DNA of 64,000 bases, taken from Lepidostoma basale (Eukaryota > Arthropoda > Insecta > Trichoptera > Lepidostomatidae). This document shows positions 10,855-21,094 of this stretch, piece by piece (position 1 is the stretch's first letter; each line of letters starts with the position of its first letter). The notes beneath the pieces are model-generated. The model worked only from the letters and a program-made list of their open reading frames with translations, was not told the DNA's origin and did no database searches. A program made the position numbers and the translations under genes. Location of the stretch: positions 186,001 to 250,000 of the forward strand of contig JAHDVF020001054.1 in the NCBI GenBank assembly GCA_022606425.2, written 5' to 3'.

Positions 10855-11380
10855 ATTTAATTTCAAATTATAATAGAATTAGAATAGACTTTCTAGTCAT
10901 AACTTTCCTAGTATTTATATTTTTTCGTTTATATAAAGAATTTTGACGGGTGTAAAAAAAAGTTTTTCATTTGTTCCAATAACAATTTGAATATTTTTTT
11001 CAATATTATTTTAAAGTTCTTGCTGGTGTTGGTTTGTTTTAAGTGCCAAATTACTGCTTATTAAAAAAAACGGTGGATACGTGGAACACGAATTTAATAG
11101 ACGATATGTGCACCATCTAAAAAGAACATTTGTGTTAAATTATTTTTATTCTTTTATTTTTATTTTATATCATTGTATTTAATATTATTTGTTTTAGATT
11201 TATTTTGTGGATATTGGAGATCGAAGTATGCGCGGGAGATGCCTATTGGTGGCGATGAGGTTCGCAACCCATTACACCGCGTCTCCCGTAGGGCGAAAAG
11301 AGAAGGATGGAGTGCCGCATCGGTTAAAGTGTGGCAGTCCATTCTTTCTGCCTACCCTTTCGCGATGGTTAGTTAGTTAG
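10855..11380 (+). mobile_element. Element J, longest copy
   Basis: Starts in an AT-rich 5' zone with AAGTTCTTGCTGGTGTTGG and TTTTAAGTGCC, passes ATGTGCACCATCTAAA, then the GC-rich GAGGTTCGCAACCC region, and ends with the LINE-A 3' end (GTGTGGCAGTCCATTC, TCTGCCTACC) and TTAGTTAG repeats. Confidence 0.78.
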
Positions 11381-11394
11381 TTTTTTTTTATATT

Positions 11395-11640
11395 TCTTCT
11401 TTTTTCGGTGCTGTGTCAGGTCCCTCCAACGTTGGCAATAACTGCAGCAAAGGCATATCTATCCTGCGCCACTTGATAGGCTCTGAACTCTTGTTATTTC
11501 TGTCCACTCTTGGATATTGCGTAGCCAGGACAGTTGCCTTCAACCAACTCCCCGATCTCCCTACACTTTACCCATTAATATTAGTCGAAGGATGTGTATT
11601 TTTCTCCCCTTATCACATGACCCAAATATAAGGTAGTCTT
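11395..11640 (-). mobile_element. LINE-C 3' fragment
   Basis: Same 3' end as at 61155 (CGGTGCTGTGTCAGGT, TATCCTGCGCCACTTG); the minus strand encodes the YLG..R..Y-like end of the ORF. Confidence 0.78.
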
Positions 11641-11837
11641 TGGTCTGGTGTAGAATTCACATGACAATAAAATGGCAACAGATTGGGTACCTATCATCCA
11701 AATATAATGTAGTCTTTGGTTTAGTGTAGAATTCACGAGACAATAAAATGGCAATAGATTGGCTACCTATCACATGTCATGAGAATCAATATAATAGCTT
11801 AAATAAATTGTATACAGTAATTGGGTTCAAACGACCT
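11639..11837 (+). mobile_element. SINE S1, two partial copies in tandem
   Basis: TCTTTGGTCTGGTGTAGAAT at 11639 and TCTTTGGTTTAGTGTAGAAT at 11714 each lead into AATAAAATGGCAA and GATTGG-TACCTATCA. Both lack the tRNA-like head. Confidence 0.75.
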
Positions 11838-12090
11838 GAAGAAGGATTCCTGAGACGTTTTGAGCACATTGAATGGTCAAATGTTGTATATAAGTAGTGC
11901 GAGTAGAAAAAAAACGGAATACCAAGAAAAGGATGGCATGACCAAATAATATATCAAATACTAAAAGGCGGCCACATTCGAAGTCGGAAAAATCGTCGAG
12001 TATGGATTTTACGTTGTATTAATGCAGAGGAATCCCGAGAGGTATGTCAGGATAGAGCAACATAGCGCTCCATCCTCTCTGCCTATTGTT
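11838..12090 (+). mobile_element. LINE-A 3' fragment
   Basis: From the GSLRWF-like block to a tail cut short after CTCTCTGCCTATT. Confidence 0.72.
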
Positions 12091-12139
12091 ATATTGGATG
12101 AAGTTCGTTGTAAATAATAAAACGTATTTTTTAATTACG

Positions 12140-12195
12140 CATTTCGTTTTATTTTAGTTTCGAGCGGTTTCGGCAGCTCCCTAGCATCTTCTTGT
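12140..12195 (-). repeat. Half copy of family P11
   Basis: GAGCGGTTTCGGCAGCTC matches the left half of the repeat at 3850; it is cut by the LINE-A tail that follows. Confidence 0.5.
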
Positions 12196-12196
12196 A

Positions 12197-12680
12197 AACT
12201 AACTAACTAACTTACTAACCATCACGCCGTCTCCCCAAAGGGGTAGTCAAAAATAATAAACTGCCACACTTTTCTTTCCTGACACATTTCTATCGCTTTC
12301 TCAACATTCATACATCGTGTCATGCACGCCCGTCGATTTCTCCGACTTCTCGCGTGGTTGACATTCAATATTTGATTTATTTGATCATGCCACGTCTTCC
12401 TCGGTCTTTCCCTATTTTCAGTTCCATTTACATCTTTAACATATATTTTTTTTTATCATTCTTTCTTCATTGATTATTTCCATGTGTCCTAACCATGTTA
12501 ATGATCCATAACATAACACCATCACTCGCACCACATTTACTTCTTATATTTTCGTTCGACTCTCTATCATACACTGTAATTCCATACATTCGTCTAATTG
12601 ATCTCATTTCTACTGCATTTATTCTACTTTCATCCTTCTTTTCCCAGTTCCATGCTTCGCTTCCATATATAACTGGAAAC
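12197..12680 (-). mobile_element. LINE-A copy
   Basis: The + strand begins with CTAACTAACTTACTAACC (tail) and runs back through the gene to CCAGTTCCATGCTTCGCTTC. Confidence 0.82.
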
Positions 12681-13240
12681 TAATCAATCTTTATTTCATT
12701 GGTTAAATATGGTTGTTTTATTTTATCAAAATGGATGGCCTTAAAAGTAGAAACATTATGGTAAAAATAAATAAGCACTGAAACTAATGATAGTAGGGAA
12801 TAAATTTAAACTTGGAAATGTATTAACTATGATGTTTGACTTGGAAGAGAAACAAGACATGATATTTATTCAACGTGTACAAATATAAATTTGTATGTGT
12901 TTCTAGCTAAATAAAAACTTAAGTAAAGTAAAAGCTTTTAAGACGTCATTGATTGTATTCTGATATTCAATCCACGAAGCAGCAATGAAAAAAATTGGCA
13001 TAAGGAAAATGATTTTCTCATGCTACTCGTAGATACATCGTCCATCTTTATGTTTCGGGTGGTAATCTTAGAGAGCGTCAGACTGTTTTATCTCTCGACA
13101 TGCCAAATCAACCTGCCTCTGTTAAAGCCGGTGGGGAGAGCAATCAAACTATACAACAGGATCGCTTCCTGAAACAACGTTCAAAAGGAAAATATTCCAA
13201 AGGTTGTAAAGTATTCAGACCTATTAGCTCTCGTTCGTGT
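12681..13240. other. Intron sequence without recognised feature
   Basis: Unique in the window. A 66-codon plus frame from 13100 (MPNQPASVKAGGESNQTIQQ) ends inside the LINE-A copy that follows and has no recognised family. Confidence 0.4.
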
Positions 13241-13244
13241 TTAT

Positions 13245-13735
13245 TTCTGGTACCAACCCGAAGGAAGGAAGCGAAGCATGGAATTGGCAGGGAAAGATGA
13301 GATCAGAATAAATGCGGTAGAGATGAGGTCCCTAAGACGTATGTGTGGTAGAACGATCAACGACAGAATCTCAAATGCTGATACTAGAAAAGAAAGTAGA
13401 GCGAAATAATGTATTATAAACGAAATTATGAAAAAATCGCTGCGTTGGTTCGGACATATGGAGCGCATGGGTGAAGAAAGAATGGTTAAAAAATATACGT
13501 TAACGATGCAAATGGAGTACTGAGTCGAGGTAGACCGAGGAAACCATAGCATGACCAAATTAATAAAATTTAAAGGGTTGGTCATGTCAGAAGCTGGAAG
13601 AATCGACGTGCGTGTATGACTCGCTGTTGGAATGTGGAGGAAGCTAGAGAGGAATGTCAGGATGGAGAAATGTGGTGGTCCGATCTCTCTGCCTGCGGGG
13701 AAACGGCGTGATGGTTTGCTGTTGTTGTTGTTGTT
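13245..13735 (+). mobile_element. LINE-A copy, TTG-tail subtype
   Basis: MRSLRRMCGRTINDRISNAD-like core, LRWFGHMERMGEERMVKKY and a 3' end GAAACGGCGTGATGG followed by TTGTTGTTGTTG. The 189-codon frame antisense to it is a shadow. Confidence 0.85.
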
Positions 13736-13810
13736 ATACACAAAGAATAAAACACTTAATTTAACTCGTTGTTTATTTTTTTCAATGCAGTACTGTATGA
13801 TTTTTAGCAT

Positions 13811-14505
13811 TTAACAAGCGTTCATACACTCTGGAACAAAGCTTTTTTTATACTGAAAATTGTGGGTAAAATCACAGCATTTTTCTGTTAATTTAAGCCT
13901 TCATTCAAGATTTTTTTCCTTTAACTTCTGCAGTCGGATAATTCCATCAATTAGTTCACAAATCCTTTCAGTGGCTGTCTCTTCTCCCCATTCATTCCAG
14001 TTTCTTCTCAATTAAGTTTTTATATAAAGTTACTCGTACTTCTCTAGAAAGCTACCCAGAGCTTTCCCTTCTTGCTGTACTGTTAAGAAAATGCCTCTTC
14101 TTTTCTTAATTAGTTTAAAGATCCGCTTTTCTTTCGTTACGTCCGTTGGAAAAGCGTTGTATTGAATCAATATAAGTGAAGTTAATTTTATTGATAAGAC
14201 GAGAATGTTTAAAAATTAAAGGAAAACAGAATTAAAATCATTTTTGCTCGCTTATAAAAAGAGACATTTAATAAATCAAAAAGTATTCGATCTTTGAAAT
14301 ACAGAGATTCCAAACCCGATTTATCTGTATACAAAACTACAAATATTTAGTGTTTCGGAAAGTTCGGTCCGTTTTTTTAACAGAGGGCTCTGGTCGAATC
14401 TGGCAGCCATTTTTTTTAGTACTCGTAAGTTTGAGCATCTGTCCATTAAGTTCAGTTCGCAAATGTTTGTCATTCTCACAACCACATTAATTTTATCGTT
14501 CCTTA
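13811..14505. other. Intron sequence; possible decayed minus-strand ORF end
   Basis: Across about 13910-14170 the minus strand reads VTKEKRIFKLIKKRRGIFLT and, after a break, RRNWNEWGEETATERICELI then IRLQKLKEKNLE and a stop. It looks like a charged C-terminal tail, but I cannot assign it. Confidence 0.35.
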
Positions 14506-14507
14506 AC

Positions 14508-14925
14508 TAACTAACTAACTAACCAACGCGACGTCTCCCCGAAGGGGTATGCAGGAATAATGGACTGCCACACTTTTCTTTTCTGACATATTTCTGTCGC
14601 TTCCTCAACATTCATGCATCGTGTCATGCACGCACGTCGATTTCTCTGACTCCTGAGATGGCCGACATTCAATATTTGATTAAATTGAACTTGCCACGTT
14701 TTCCTCGGTCTTCCTCTATTTGTGGTTCCATTTACATCGTTGACATATAATTTTTTTACCATTCTTTCTTCATTTATTCTTTCCATATGTCCAAACCATC
14801 TTAATGATCCTTTCATTAATTTGTTCATAACACCATCATTTGCACCGCATTCACTTCTAATATTTTCATTCGAGACGCTACGAGTATTATACACAGAGTA
14901 TCCACACATTCGTCTAAGATTAATT
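14508..14925 (-). mobile_element. LINE-A copy
   Basis: The minus strand reads LRRMCGYSVYNTRSVSNENI, GSLRWFGHMERINEERMVKK and then GRPRKTWQVQFNQILNVGH to the TTAG tail. It is truncated next to the mariner fragment. Confidence 0.88.
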
Positions 14926-14926
14926 G

Positions 14927-15160
14927 TTCCTTTCTCGTGGCAAATAAGAAGCATTTGAGGGAAGTTCTGCTGTTCTGTTTTAATTTGAAGGAAAGTGCAG
15001 CTGAGGTGTACAAAATGCATGTGGAAGTTTATGACGATCATGCCCAATCGGATAAATCATGCAGAGAATGATAAAGACGCTTCGAAGCTGGTGATTTTAG
15101 CGTTGATGGCAAAGATCACCCTGGAAGATCGGAAAATGTTGAACGAAAAATGAATTTATC
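14927..15160 (+). pseudogene. Mariner transposase N-terminal fragment, decayed
   Basis: The frame reads KKHLREVLLFCFNLKESAAE and then VYDDHAQSDKSCRE, two stop codons, RRFEAGDF and GKDHPGRSEN. These are the paired helix-turn-helix DNA-binding modules of a mariner transposase, from a lineage different from the intact element at 35 kb. The two stops replace the usual W and flanking residue before RRF. No catalytic domain follows and no terminal repeats are recognised. Its left edge abuts the 5'-truncated end of a minus-strand LINE-A copy at about 14925. Confidence 0.8.
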
Positions 15161-15394
15161 AAACCGGGTAAAACGGTCCCTGGGTGAATCAATAGTATTA
15201 GAATTATTTATGCAATCTCTTATATGAGAAAAAAATAGTTCATTATTAAGAAATCATTAATGGAGTCGTCTCCAAGATTAAACCTAAGTACCCTGGTTCA
15301 TGAATCAAGCGTTCTAGCAGGACCACCACCTGGTTTGTGTATATACTAATAATATGGAGTTTTAGATCACTGTTCGAGAAATATCCTCGTCACT
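15161..15394. other. Intron sequence without recognised feature
   Basis: AT-rich, with no open frame or repeat partner. Confidence 0.4.
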
Positions 15395-15525
15395 CTGTCT
15401 CCATCAACTGGTGGACGTTAGCCTCTCCATCCCAACCCTATCCATTTCGGTCTCTCGCCAATGTTCTCCAGGCTCTCTCCACCGACCGCGCGTCCGCTTT
15501 CCGCACTATCCGTAAAAAAATACTT
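15395..15525 (-). mobile_element. RTE-like LINE 3' fragment
   Basis: The minus strand reads ADARSVERAWRTLARDRN and a stop-containing tail, like the WR..ARDR ends of RTE-type ORFs. Confidence 0.45.
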
Positions 15526-15589
15526 TAAATCAATGACAATTTAAGTGTGAACAAAACCAAAATAAGTAACGTAATTTACCTATTAAGTG

Positions 15590-15860
15590 TAGAACCTTTA
15601 GAGATAGGATATCCAAAGAAGAAAATCCGAGATCCTGCAAAATTGATGACCTATTAAGATGGAGTAGGCAGAGAAGACGATTTTGAAAGAACCACATAGA
15701 GAGGATGGATCCGGCTTGGATTCCTAAGATCGTGATGCACGAGACTTCAGAGGGCTGTTGACTACTAGGACGACCCCAATAGAGATGAAGAGAAGGCTGG
15801 TCGTCTATATCACAGAAAGAAAGTTGATATCCTGCATAAAGAAAGAAGATAATGAAGTTA
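15590..15860 (+). mobile_element. LINE-D fragment
   Basis: The plus strand reads LLRWSRQRRRFWKNHIERMD, PAWIPKIVMHET and a GRP..R-rich end. It is homologous to 25800-26150, 33735-34370 and 61880-62170. The 136-codon frame on the other strand is a shadow. Confidence 0.75.
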
Positions 15861-15959
15861 TTGAACACTAAGTCATTAAAACTGTGGAATTCCATAGTAA
15901 TATATTTAGAAAATTGAACATAACTTTGTTTAATCCACAAGATATTAAAAAAAAATTAC

Positions 15960-16342
15960 AAACTGTTAATGAATAAACTTTGTTTATTGTATCACAATTA
16001 TATTTTACTTTATGCGACAACTGTTTCATCAACCTATGTTGACATTATCAGGTGTTACAATTATATATCAAATGTCAAATTTTCGTGATTTTTTTAATCT
16101 TTGTTTGTATTTATTCCGTGGAACAAATACACATAAAGATTCGAAAAATCACGAAAATTTGACATTTGATATATTATTGTAACACCTGATTATATACACA
16201 TAGGTTGATGAAACAGCTGTCGCGTAAAACAAAATACAATTGTTATATAATATAATACAAAAAACAAAGTTTATTCGTTAACAGTTTAAAATGTTAAGGT
16301 ATCATAGTGTTTCGGACAATTTTTTAACAATGGACTATTCAA
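15960..16342. repeat. Fold-back element, family P1, long form
   Basis: The arms share ATATATCAAATGTCAAATTT and AATTTTCGTGATTTTT around a centre near 16105. The right arm has CACCTGATTATAT, GTTGATGAAACAGCTGTC at 16204-16221, and the ATAGTGTTTCGGAC end. Confidence 0.88.
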
Positions 16343-16394
16343 AAAAATATTAAGTTCATATTACTTTTCCTTTGTTTAGTTTTTATTATATTTT

Positions 16395-17072
16395 TAAATC
16401 TGGAACAAGTGGATGAAATTGTTTATTTAGGAAGTATGTTACCAAAGGATGGGAGGGTGGAGAAGGATATTTAAAGAAGGGTTGGGGCAGGCAACAGAAT
16501 AAATGGTGCACTTAAAGTTGTCATCGCAAACAAAAGCCTATCCAAAAAAGCTAAGATGGCAGTGCACAATGGTGTTCTTGTGCCGACCCTTATGTATGGA
16601 AGTGAAGTATGGAACTGGCAAAAGAAGGATGAAAGTAGAATAAATGCAGTAGAAATGAGATCTCTAAGACGAATGTGTGGCAAATCTGTATATGATAGAG
16701 TGAAAAATGCAAGTATAAGAAGTGAATGTGGTGCGAATGAAAGTGTTATGAACAAAATAAGGAAAGGGTCAATAAGATGGTTTGGACACATGGAAAGAAT
16801 GAGTGAAGACAGAATGGTAAAGAAGGTATATGTAAACGGCGTGAACGGAGCTAGAAATAGAGGAAGGCCGAGGAAAACGTGGCACGATCAAATCAATCAA
16901 ATATTGAATGTCGGTCACGTGAGGAGTCGAAGAAATCGACGTGCGTGCATGACAAGATGTATGAATGTAGAGGAAGCGAGAGAAGTATGTCAGGACAGAA
17001 CAGTGTGGCGTTCCATTCTTTCTGCCTACCCCTCCGGGGAGACGGCGTGATGGTTAGTTAGTTAGTTAGTTT
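16395..17072 (+). mobile_element. LINE-A copy, best preserved
   Basis: From NLEQVDEIVYLGSML through a single stop (near 16470, where other copies have Glu), then an open 164 codons: MAVHNGVLVPTLMYGSEVWN, WQKKDESRINAVEMRSLRRM, the SIRWFGHMERMSEDRMVKKV block and CMNVEEAREVCQDRTVWRS, ending SAYPSGETA and a stop, then GATGGTTAGTTAGTTAG. It encodes the C-terminal region after the reverse-transcriptase domain of a non-LTR retrotransposon. The clade is uncertain; RTE-like is my best guess. Confidence 0.92.
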
Positions 17073-17345
17073 TTACAAAACGAAAAACTGAGAGGTAACG
17101 TTTATTGTTGCATATAAATATCACGTACCACGAGTAGCATATAACACCAATTGGGATCAAAAACTCATTTTTGTTTTTTACACCTGAAAATGGAGATATC
17201 CTCCGAAACATGTGTTATTTAATATATTTTTAAATATTTTGTGGTTTTAACAAAGTTATTTTCAATTTCATAAGTATAGATGAAGAAGTGTATACGTAAA
17301 CGAATGTGAAAAAATCTGCTATCTATTCAAGTACACAAATATATA
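17073..17345. repeat. AT-rich stretch with hammerhead-like remnant (family P8)
   Basis: At 17187-17215: CACCTGAAAAT, GGAG-ATAT-CCTCC, GAA, ACATGT. The core G8 is changed to A and the base after ACATGT is G, so it is a degenerate copy. Confidence 0.35.
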
Positions 17346-17349
17346 TTTA

Positions 17350-17743
17350 TTTATTTTTGGGTAATTCAAAGGCAGACAATAAAAACAGAAACAAAAGAGA
17401 GGTGAAAACGAATAAAACAAAAGCAAAGCCTTAAAACGTGTCGCAATTCTTTGAAGTCATCGGAAGTTTCGTATTTTCGTGTCAGAGCGGTCAAATCAAT
17501 CCAGAGAGCAACCCACCCATAACTGTTAGCGATAAATTCCTCGCCCATTGTGGGTAATCCCGGCAAAAAACAGTTACAGATAAGCCTCACAACGACGGCA
17601 AAAGTCCCAAAAAACACCGGAAAAAAGGTTCTGTAAAACGTGAGCTTTTTGCGAGTGGGCGATAGGTTTACTTGCTTTTTGCGCAAAGTGGCGATTTTCG
17701 GGTCGAAGAAGTATCTAATGGCCGTAACTGCATTACTGTACAT
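17350..17743 (-). mobile_element. Possible LINE C-terminal remnant, 125-codon open frame
   Basis: The minus frame reads MYSNAVTAIRYFFDPKIATL, a hydrophobic FFPVFFGTFAVVVRLI, then SYGWVALWIDLTALTRKYE, TSDDFKELRHVL and a stop. The LW..L....R..S..FK..L spacing resembles the end of CR1/Jockey-type ORFs, and an AAATAAATAAATA tail follows. There is no partner copy in the window. An unknown host exon cannot be excluded. Confidence 0.4.
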
Positions 17744-17914
17744 GTATGTACGTGTGAGAAGTTTGGGTGGTCAAATGGTACTGGGTTTATGAGGGTTGGG
17801 ATAAATAAGGGATGAATCAAGATTTTTTCAAGATTTAGGGTATTTCTTACACTGAGGCATAAAGCATTGAAGATATACATTTGATTATAATTCTATTGAC
17901 CCATATATTTTTCC

Positions 17915-18590
17915 TTGAAAAATGATGTAAAACTCAATATTAAAAATGAATACACATGAAAACGTCTGTTTTGTAGATTTTTAATTACGTTTTATGGTAA
18001 TAACATGTTTTGTCTTTCTGAAGTATTATCAAATGCTGTTGATATTTATTGTTTCTTGAACAATGATGTAAAACTCCTTATAACTAACTATCCATCACGC
18101 TATTTCCCCGGAGGGGTAGGCAGAGAGGATGGATCGCCACAATAGCCTGTCTTGGCATACCTCTCGGGCTTCCTCTACATTCATAGATCGTACCATGCAC
18201 GCACGTCGATTATTCCGACTTCGAATGTGGCCGCCTTTTAGTAATTGATTAATTTGGTCATGCAATGTTTTCCTTGGTCGTCCTTGGCTTCTTTTTCCAC
18301 TCACGCTGCTTGTGTACAACTTTTTAACCATTTCACTGTCATCCATTCGTTTCATATGTCCAAACCATCTCAGGGATCCTTTTTTAAAACTCCATATTAA
18401 ATAATCAATACGAATGAAAACGTCAGTTTTCTAGAAGCTTTATTATATTTTATTAGAATGACATGTTTCGCCCTTCTAAGGCATTAGCACATTTCATAAT
18501 GCCTTAGAAGGGTCGAAACATGTCATTCCCATAAAATATAATAAAACTTCAAGAAAACTGACGTTTTATTTGTATTAAATACTGATGACA
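17915..18590. repeat. Family P3 fold-back element split by a LINE-A insertion
   Basis: The two P3 portions (17915-18080 and 18386-18590) flank a LINE-A copy. The right one has the full inverted arms with GCCCTTCTAAGGCATTA and CATAATGCCTTAGAAGG around 18490. Confidence 0.82.
18081..18385 (-). mobile_element. LINE-A insertion with target duplication
   Basis: 5'-truncated, 305 bp. Flanked by AAAACTCCTTA (18070-18080) and AAAACTCCATA (18386-18396), an 11-bp duplication with one mismatch. It carries the last 86 codons (MKRMDDSEMVKKLYTSSVSG to SAYPSGEIA). Confidence 0.9.
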
Positions 18591-19140
18591 TTCGATAATA
18601 ACTTTAAAACGTAACGTTCCCATGAAATATAATAAAAAATATTAATATTATAATTTATTGTAATAATATGTTTCGTCTTTGTAAGGTATTATCAAATGCT
18701 GATGATATTCAACGAAGCCTAAAGAAATTTTTTTTATGACATTCCCATAAAATATTATGAAACTTTAAGAAGACAGAGGTATTGATTCAGATTCAGGTAG
18801 TTATAACAGATTCGTATTAAATATTTAATCATTGTACAAGATATAATATAAATTTCATGATTTTCATTATTATAAATAACCTGTTTTTATAGTTCATTCT
18901 TAAATTTCTCATAACGTTACGTAAAACGAAATATAACTGTTAATTTAATATTAATGAATACTTTTGTTTCTAAGTTTTTTTTACATTTTGTTATAGTGTC
19001 ACCATGCTTATTTATTATGAAATGTAGCGAGAATCAAACGTGTCAGTTTATAAATCACAATAGGGGCTCACTGTTTGGCGATTAAGGTTAAGTTTGAGAA
19101 TGCCCTTCCAAAGCAAAACAAATACGAGTTTATCACTTTT
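18591..19140. repeat. Decayed family P3 arms and plain AT-rich intron
   Basis: TATGTTTCGTCTTTGTAAGG at 18668 and CATAAAATATTATGAAAC near 18745 are P3 remnants. The rest shows nothing recognisable. Confidence 0.45.
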
Positions 19141-19144
19141 TTTT

Positions 19145-19230
19145 ATAGGCATCTTTCGCGCACACTAGATCGTCCAACGACCCAAGGTAAATCTAAAAAA
19201 ATAATATAAAATACAATGATATAATAAACT
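19145..19230 (-). mobile_element. Element J fragment
   Basis: TTATAGGCATCTTTCGCGCA and the ATCTAAA-ATACAATGATAT zone match the middle of element J. Confidence 0.6.
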
Positions 19231-19231
19231 G

Positions 19232-19490
19232 TTAAATAAAAAACTTTGTTTTATGTATCACAATTGTATTTTTATTACGCGACAGCTGTTTCGTCAAACT
19301 ATGTTGACACCATCAGGTGTTACAATAATATATCAAATTGATATATTATTGTTACACATGATGGTGTCATAATAGGTTGACGAAACAGCTGTCGCGTATA
19401 GTAAATACAGTTGTGATACATTAAACAAACTTTTTTAATTTAACAGTTTATAATGTAAAATAATCATAGTGTTTCGGCCAAAACAATGGA
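19232..19490. repeat. Fold-back element, family P1
   Basis: The centre lies near 19338. The minus-strand arm (19276-19322) reads CACCTGATGGTGTCAAC-ATAGTTTGACGAA then ACAGCTGTC GCG; the right arm repeats it with changes. It ends in ATAGTGTTTCGGCCAAAACA. Confidence 0.85.
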
Positions 19491-19504
19491 AAATGATATA
19501 AAAT

Positions 19505-19675
19505 AAAATATAAATATGAATGGCGGCGATGAGGTTCGCAACCCATCACAGAGTGTCTCCCGCGCTGTGTGGATTTGAATAGCAAAGGATGGAGTGCTGC
19601 ATCGGTTAAAGTGTGGCAGTTTATTCTTTATTCCTACCCCTTCGGGGAGAAGGCGTGATGGTTAGTTAGAAATCT
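19505..19675 (+). mobile_element. Element J 3' fragment
   Basis: GATGAGGTTCGCAACCCATC through the LINE-A-like 3' end and GATGGTTAGTTAG. Confidence 0.72.
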
Positions 19676-19679
19676 AATA

Positions 19680-20330
19680 AAAATTACCAATAAACAATCT
19701 TGTTTTTAATACATACTCGTATAACATTTGCTATAATATTTGAATCGACAGCAATGATATAAGGTACACGCATTATCTTGGGTGTGCATAATCAGGCTAA
19801 GAAGTTCACAAGAAACTGTACTATGTCACCTTTTAACATGTTAGCCTGGAGTTGTTGGCAAAAACAAACATTTATTTGATCCGTCGACTTACATTTGACA
19901 ACGCTTTATTATGATAAAACAAACAAAAACAGGGTAGCCATATTTCACAAACTTAAATTAAACATTTTTGCAAAACAGGGATGTCCCAAAAACATAAAAT
20001 TATATTTGTATGTGGCGAGTAAAATACAACATTTTCGAGCTTATGTTATTTTGTTCAGTATGCCATTATTTCTTACCAAGAATCTTTATAACCAAAACTT
20101 TTAGAATCATAAAACACTATTACTTTGAAAAAATATTGTTTTTATTTAAAATTTCATGGTAGAAGTTCATTGTAAATAATGAAAATAAATAAATAAATAT
20201 ATCATTTCTTAATCTGACCACCAGAAGATTGCAGCGAGCTGCCGAAAATTGTCTAAGACACAAGATTCAATGGATAACTATTACTTTGGATTTGTTAACA
20301 TTATTTTTTTTTGTCACGAAGCTATTACTT
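19680..20330. other. Intron sequence, mostly unrecognised
   Basis: A 69-codon plus frame at 19895 shows no motif. A remnant near 20150-20260 matches the flank of family P9 (ATGGTAGAAGTTCAT). Confidence 0.4.
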
Positions 20331-20334
20331 GGTG

Positions 20335-20612
20335 TATTTATTGTTTTTTGAACAGTGATGTTAAACTCCATATAAATTATTAATATGTATGAAAAAATGA
20401 TAATTTTCAAGGGGTTTTATTTTTATATTATATTTATGTATGACATGTTTCGCCCTTCTAAGGCATTATCAAATGTCATATGTCATATCAAATGATTTGA
20501 TTTGATAAGACATTTGATTATGCCTTAGAAGGGCGAAACATGTCATACATAAATATAGTAATAATATAAAAAAAACTCCTTGAAAACTATCGTTTTTTCA
20601 TACATATTAATA
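20335..20612. repeat. Fold-back element, family P3
   Basis: The arms meet near 20496: TCTAAGGCATTATCAAATG on the left and GATTATGCCTTAGAAGGGCG on the right, flanked by TATGACATGTTTCGCC and GAAACATGTCATACATAA. Confidence 0.87.
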
Positions 20613-20616
20613 ATCT

Positions 20617-20850
20617 ACGACGACATTCGTGGCAGAGTGGTACCGAGCTCTGACTTCCATGCCAAAGGTCCTGGGTTCGATTCCCGGCGATGGCAGTGTG
20701 ATTGTCACACTGTCTTTGGTCTCGGTGTAGAATGCACGTATAATAAAATGGCGATAGATTGGCTACCTATCACATGTCACGAGAATAAATTTAATAGCTA
20801 AAAAAATAAAAATTGTAACAGTAATTGGGTCTAAACGACCTGTTGTGTAC
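20617..20850 (+). mobile_element. tRNA-derived SINE, family S1
   Basis: A box TGGCAGAGTGGTA, B box GGTTCGATTCC, then the SINE body CAGTGTGATTGTCACACTG and TCTTTGGTCT, ATAAAATGGCGATAGATTGG. The head resembles tRNA-Ser/Leu type promoters. Confidence 0.88.
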
Positions 20851-20929
20851 ATAAAATAAAAAATATATTTTTTTAATAAATATTACTGGGTGGTTTGACA
20901 TATATTTAACAATAAAATAAAATCCTTTT

Positions 20930-21060
20930 TTACTTTGAATGAACCACAACTTAGTTTATATATAGCCCTTAGGAAGCTCAATACAGAGTGAAACTGGTTG
21001 GCGCTACGAATACAAATAAAGTGTTTTATGCTAAGAGAAAAAGTGTTTTTTTTTTTTTTT
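20930..21060 (+). repeat. Hammerhead-like remnant, family P10
   Basis: TAGCC, CTTAGGA, A, GCTC-loop-GAGT, GAA, ACTGGT, T, GGCGCTA. A sister is at 50610-50670. A run of T closes the element. Confidence 0.45.
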
Positions 21061-21094
21061 GACCACCACCGTTAGTTTTTCACACAAAAGTTTA

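Noticed and set aside
13241..13810. 189-codon minus-strand frame
   Set aside because: It lies exactly antisense to a LINE-A copy whose sense frame gives the family motifs; Leu/Ser/Phe-rich shadows of this kind occur opposite every LINE-A copy.
15530..15940. 136-codon minus-strand frame
   Set aside because: Antisense to LINE-D, which has the meaningful frame on the plus strand.
17052..17072. Telomeric repeat
   Set aside because: The tail units are TTAG, not the insect telomere unit TTAGG, and occur at the 3' ends of scattered LINE-A copies.
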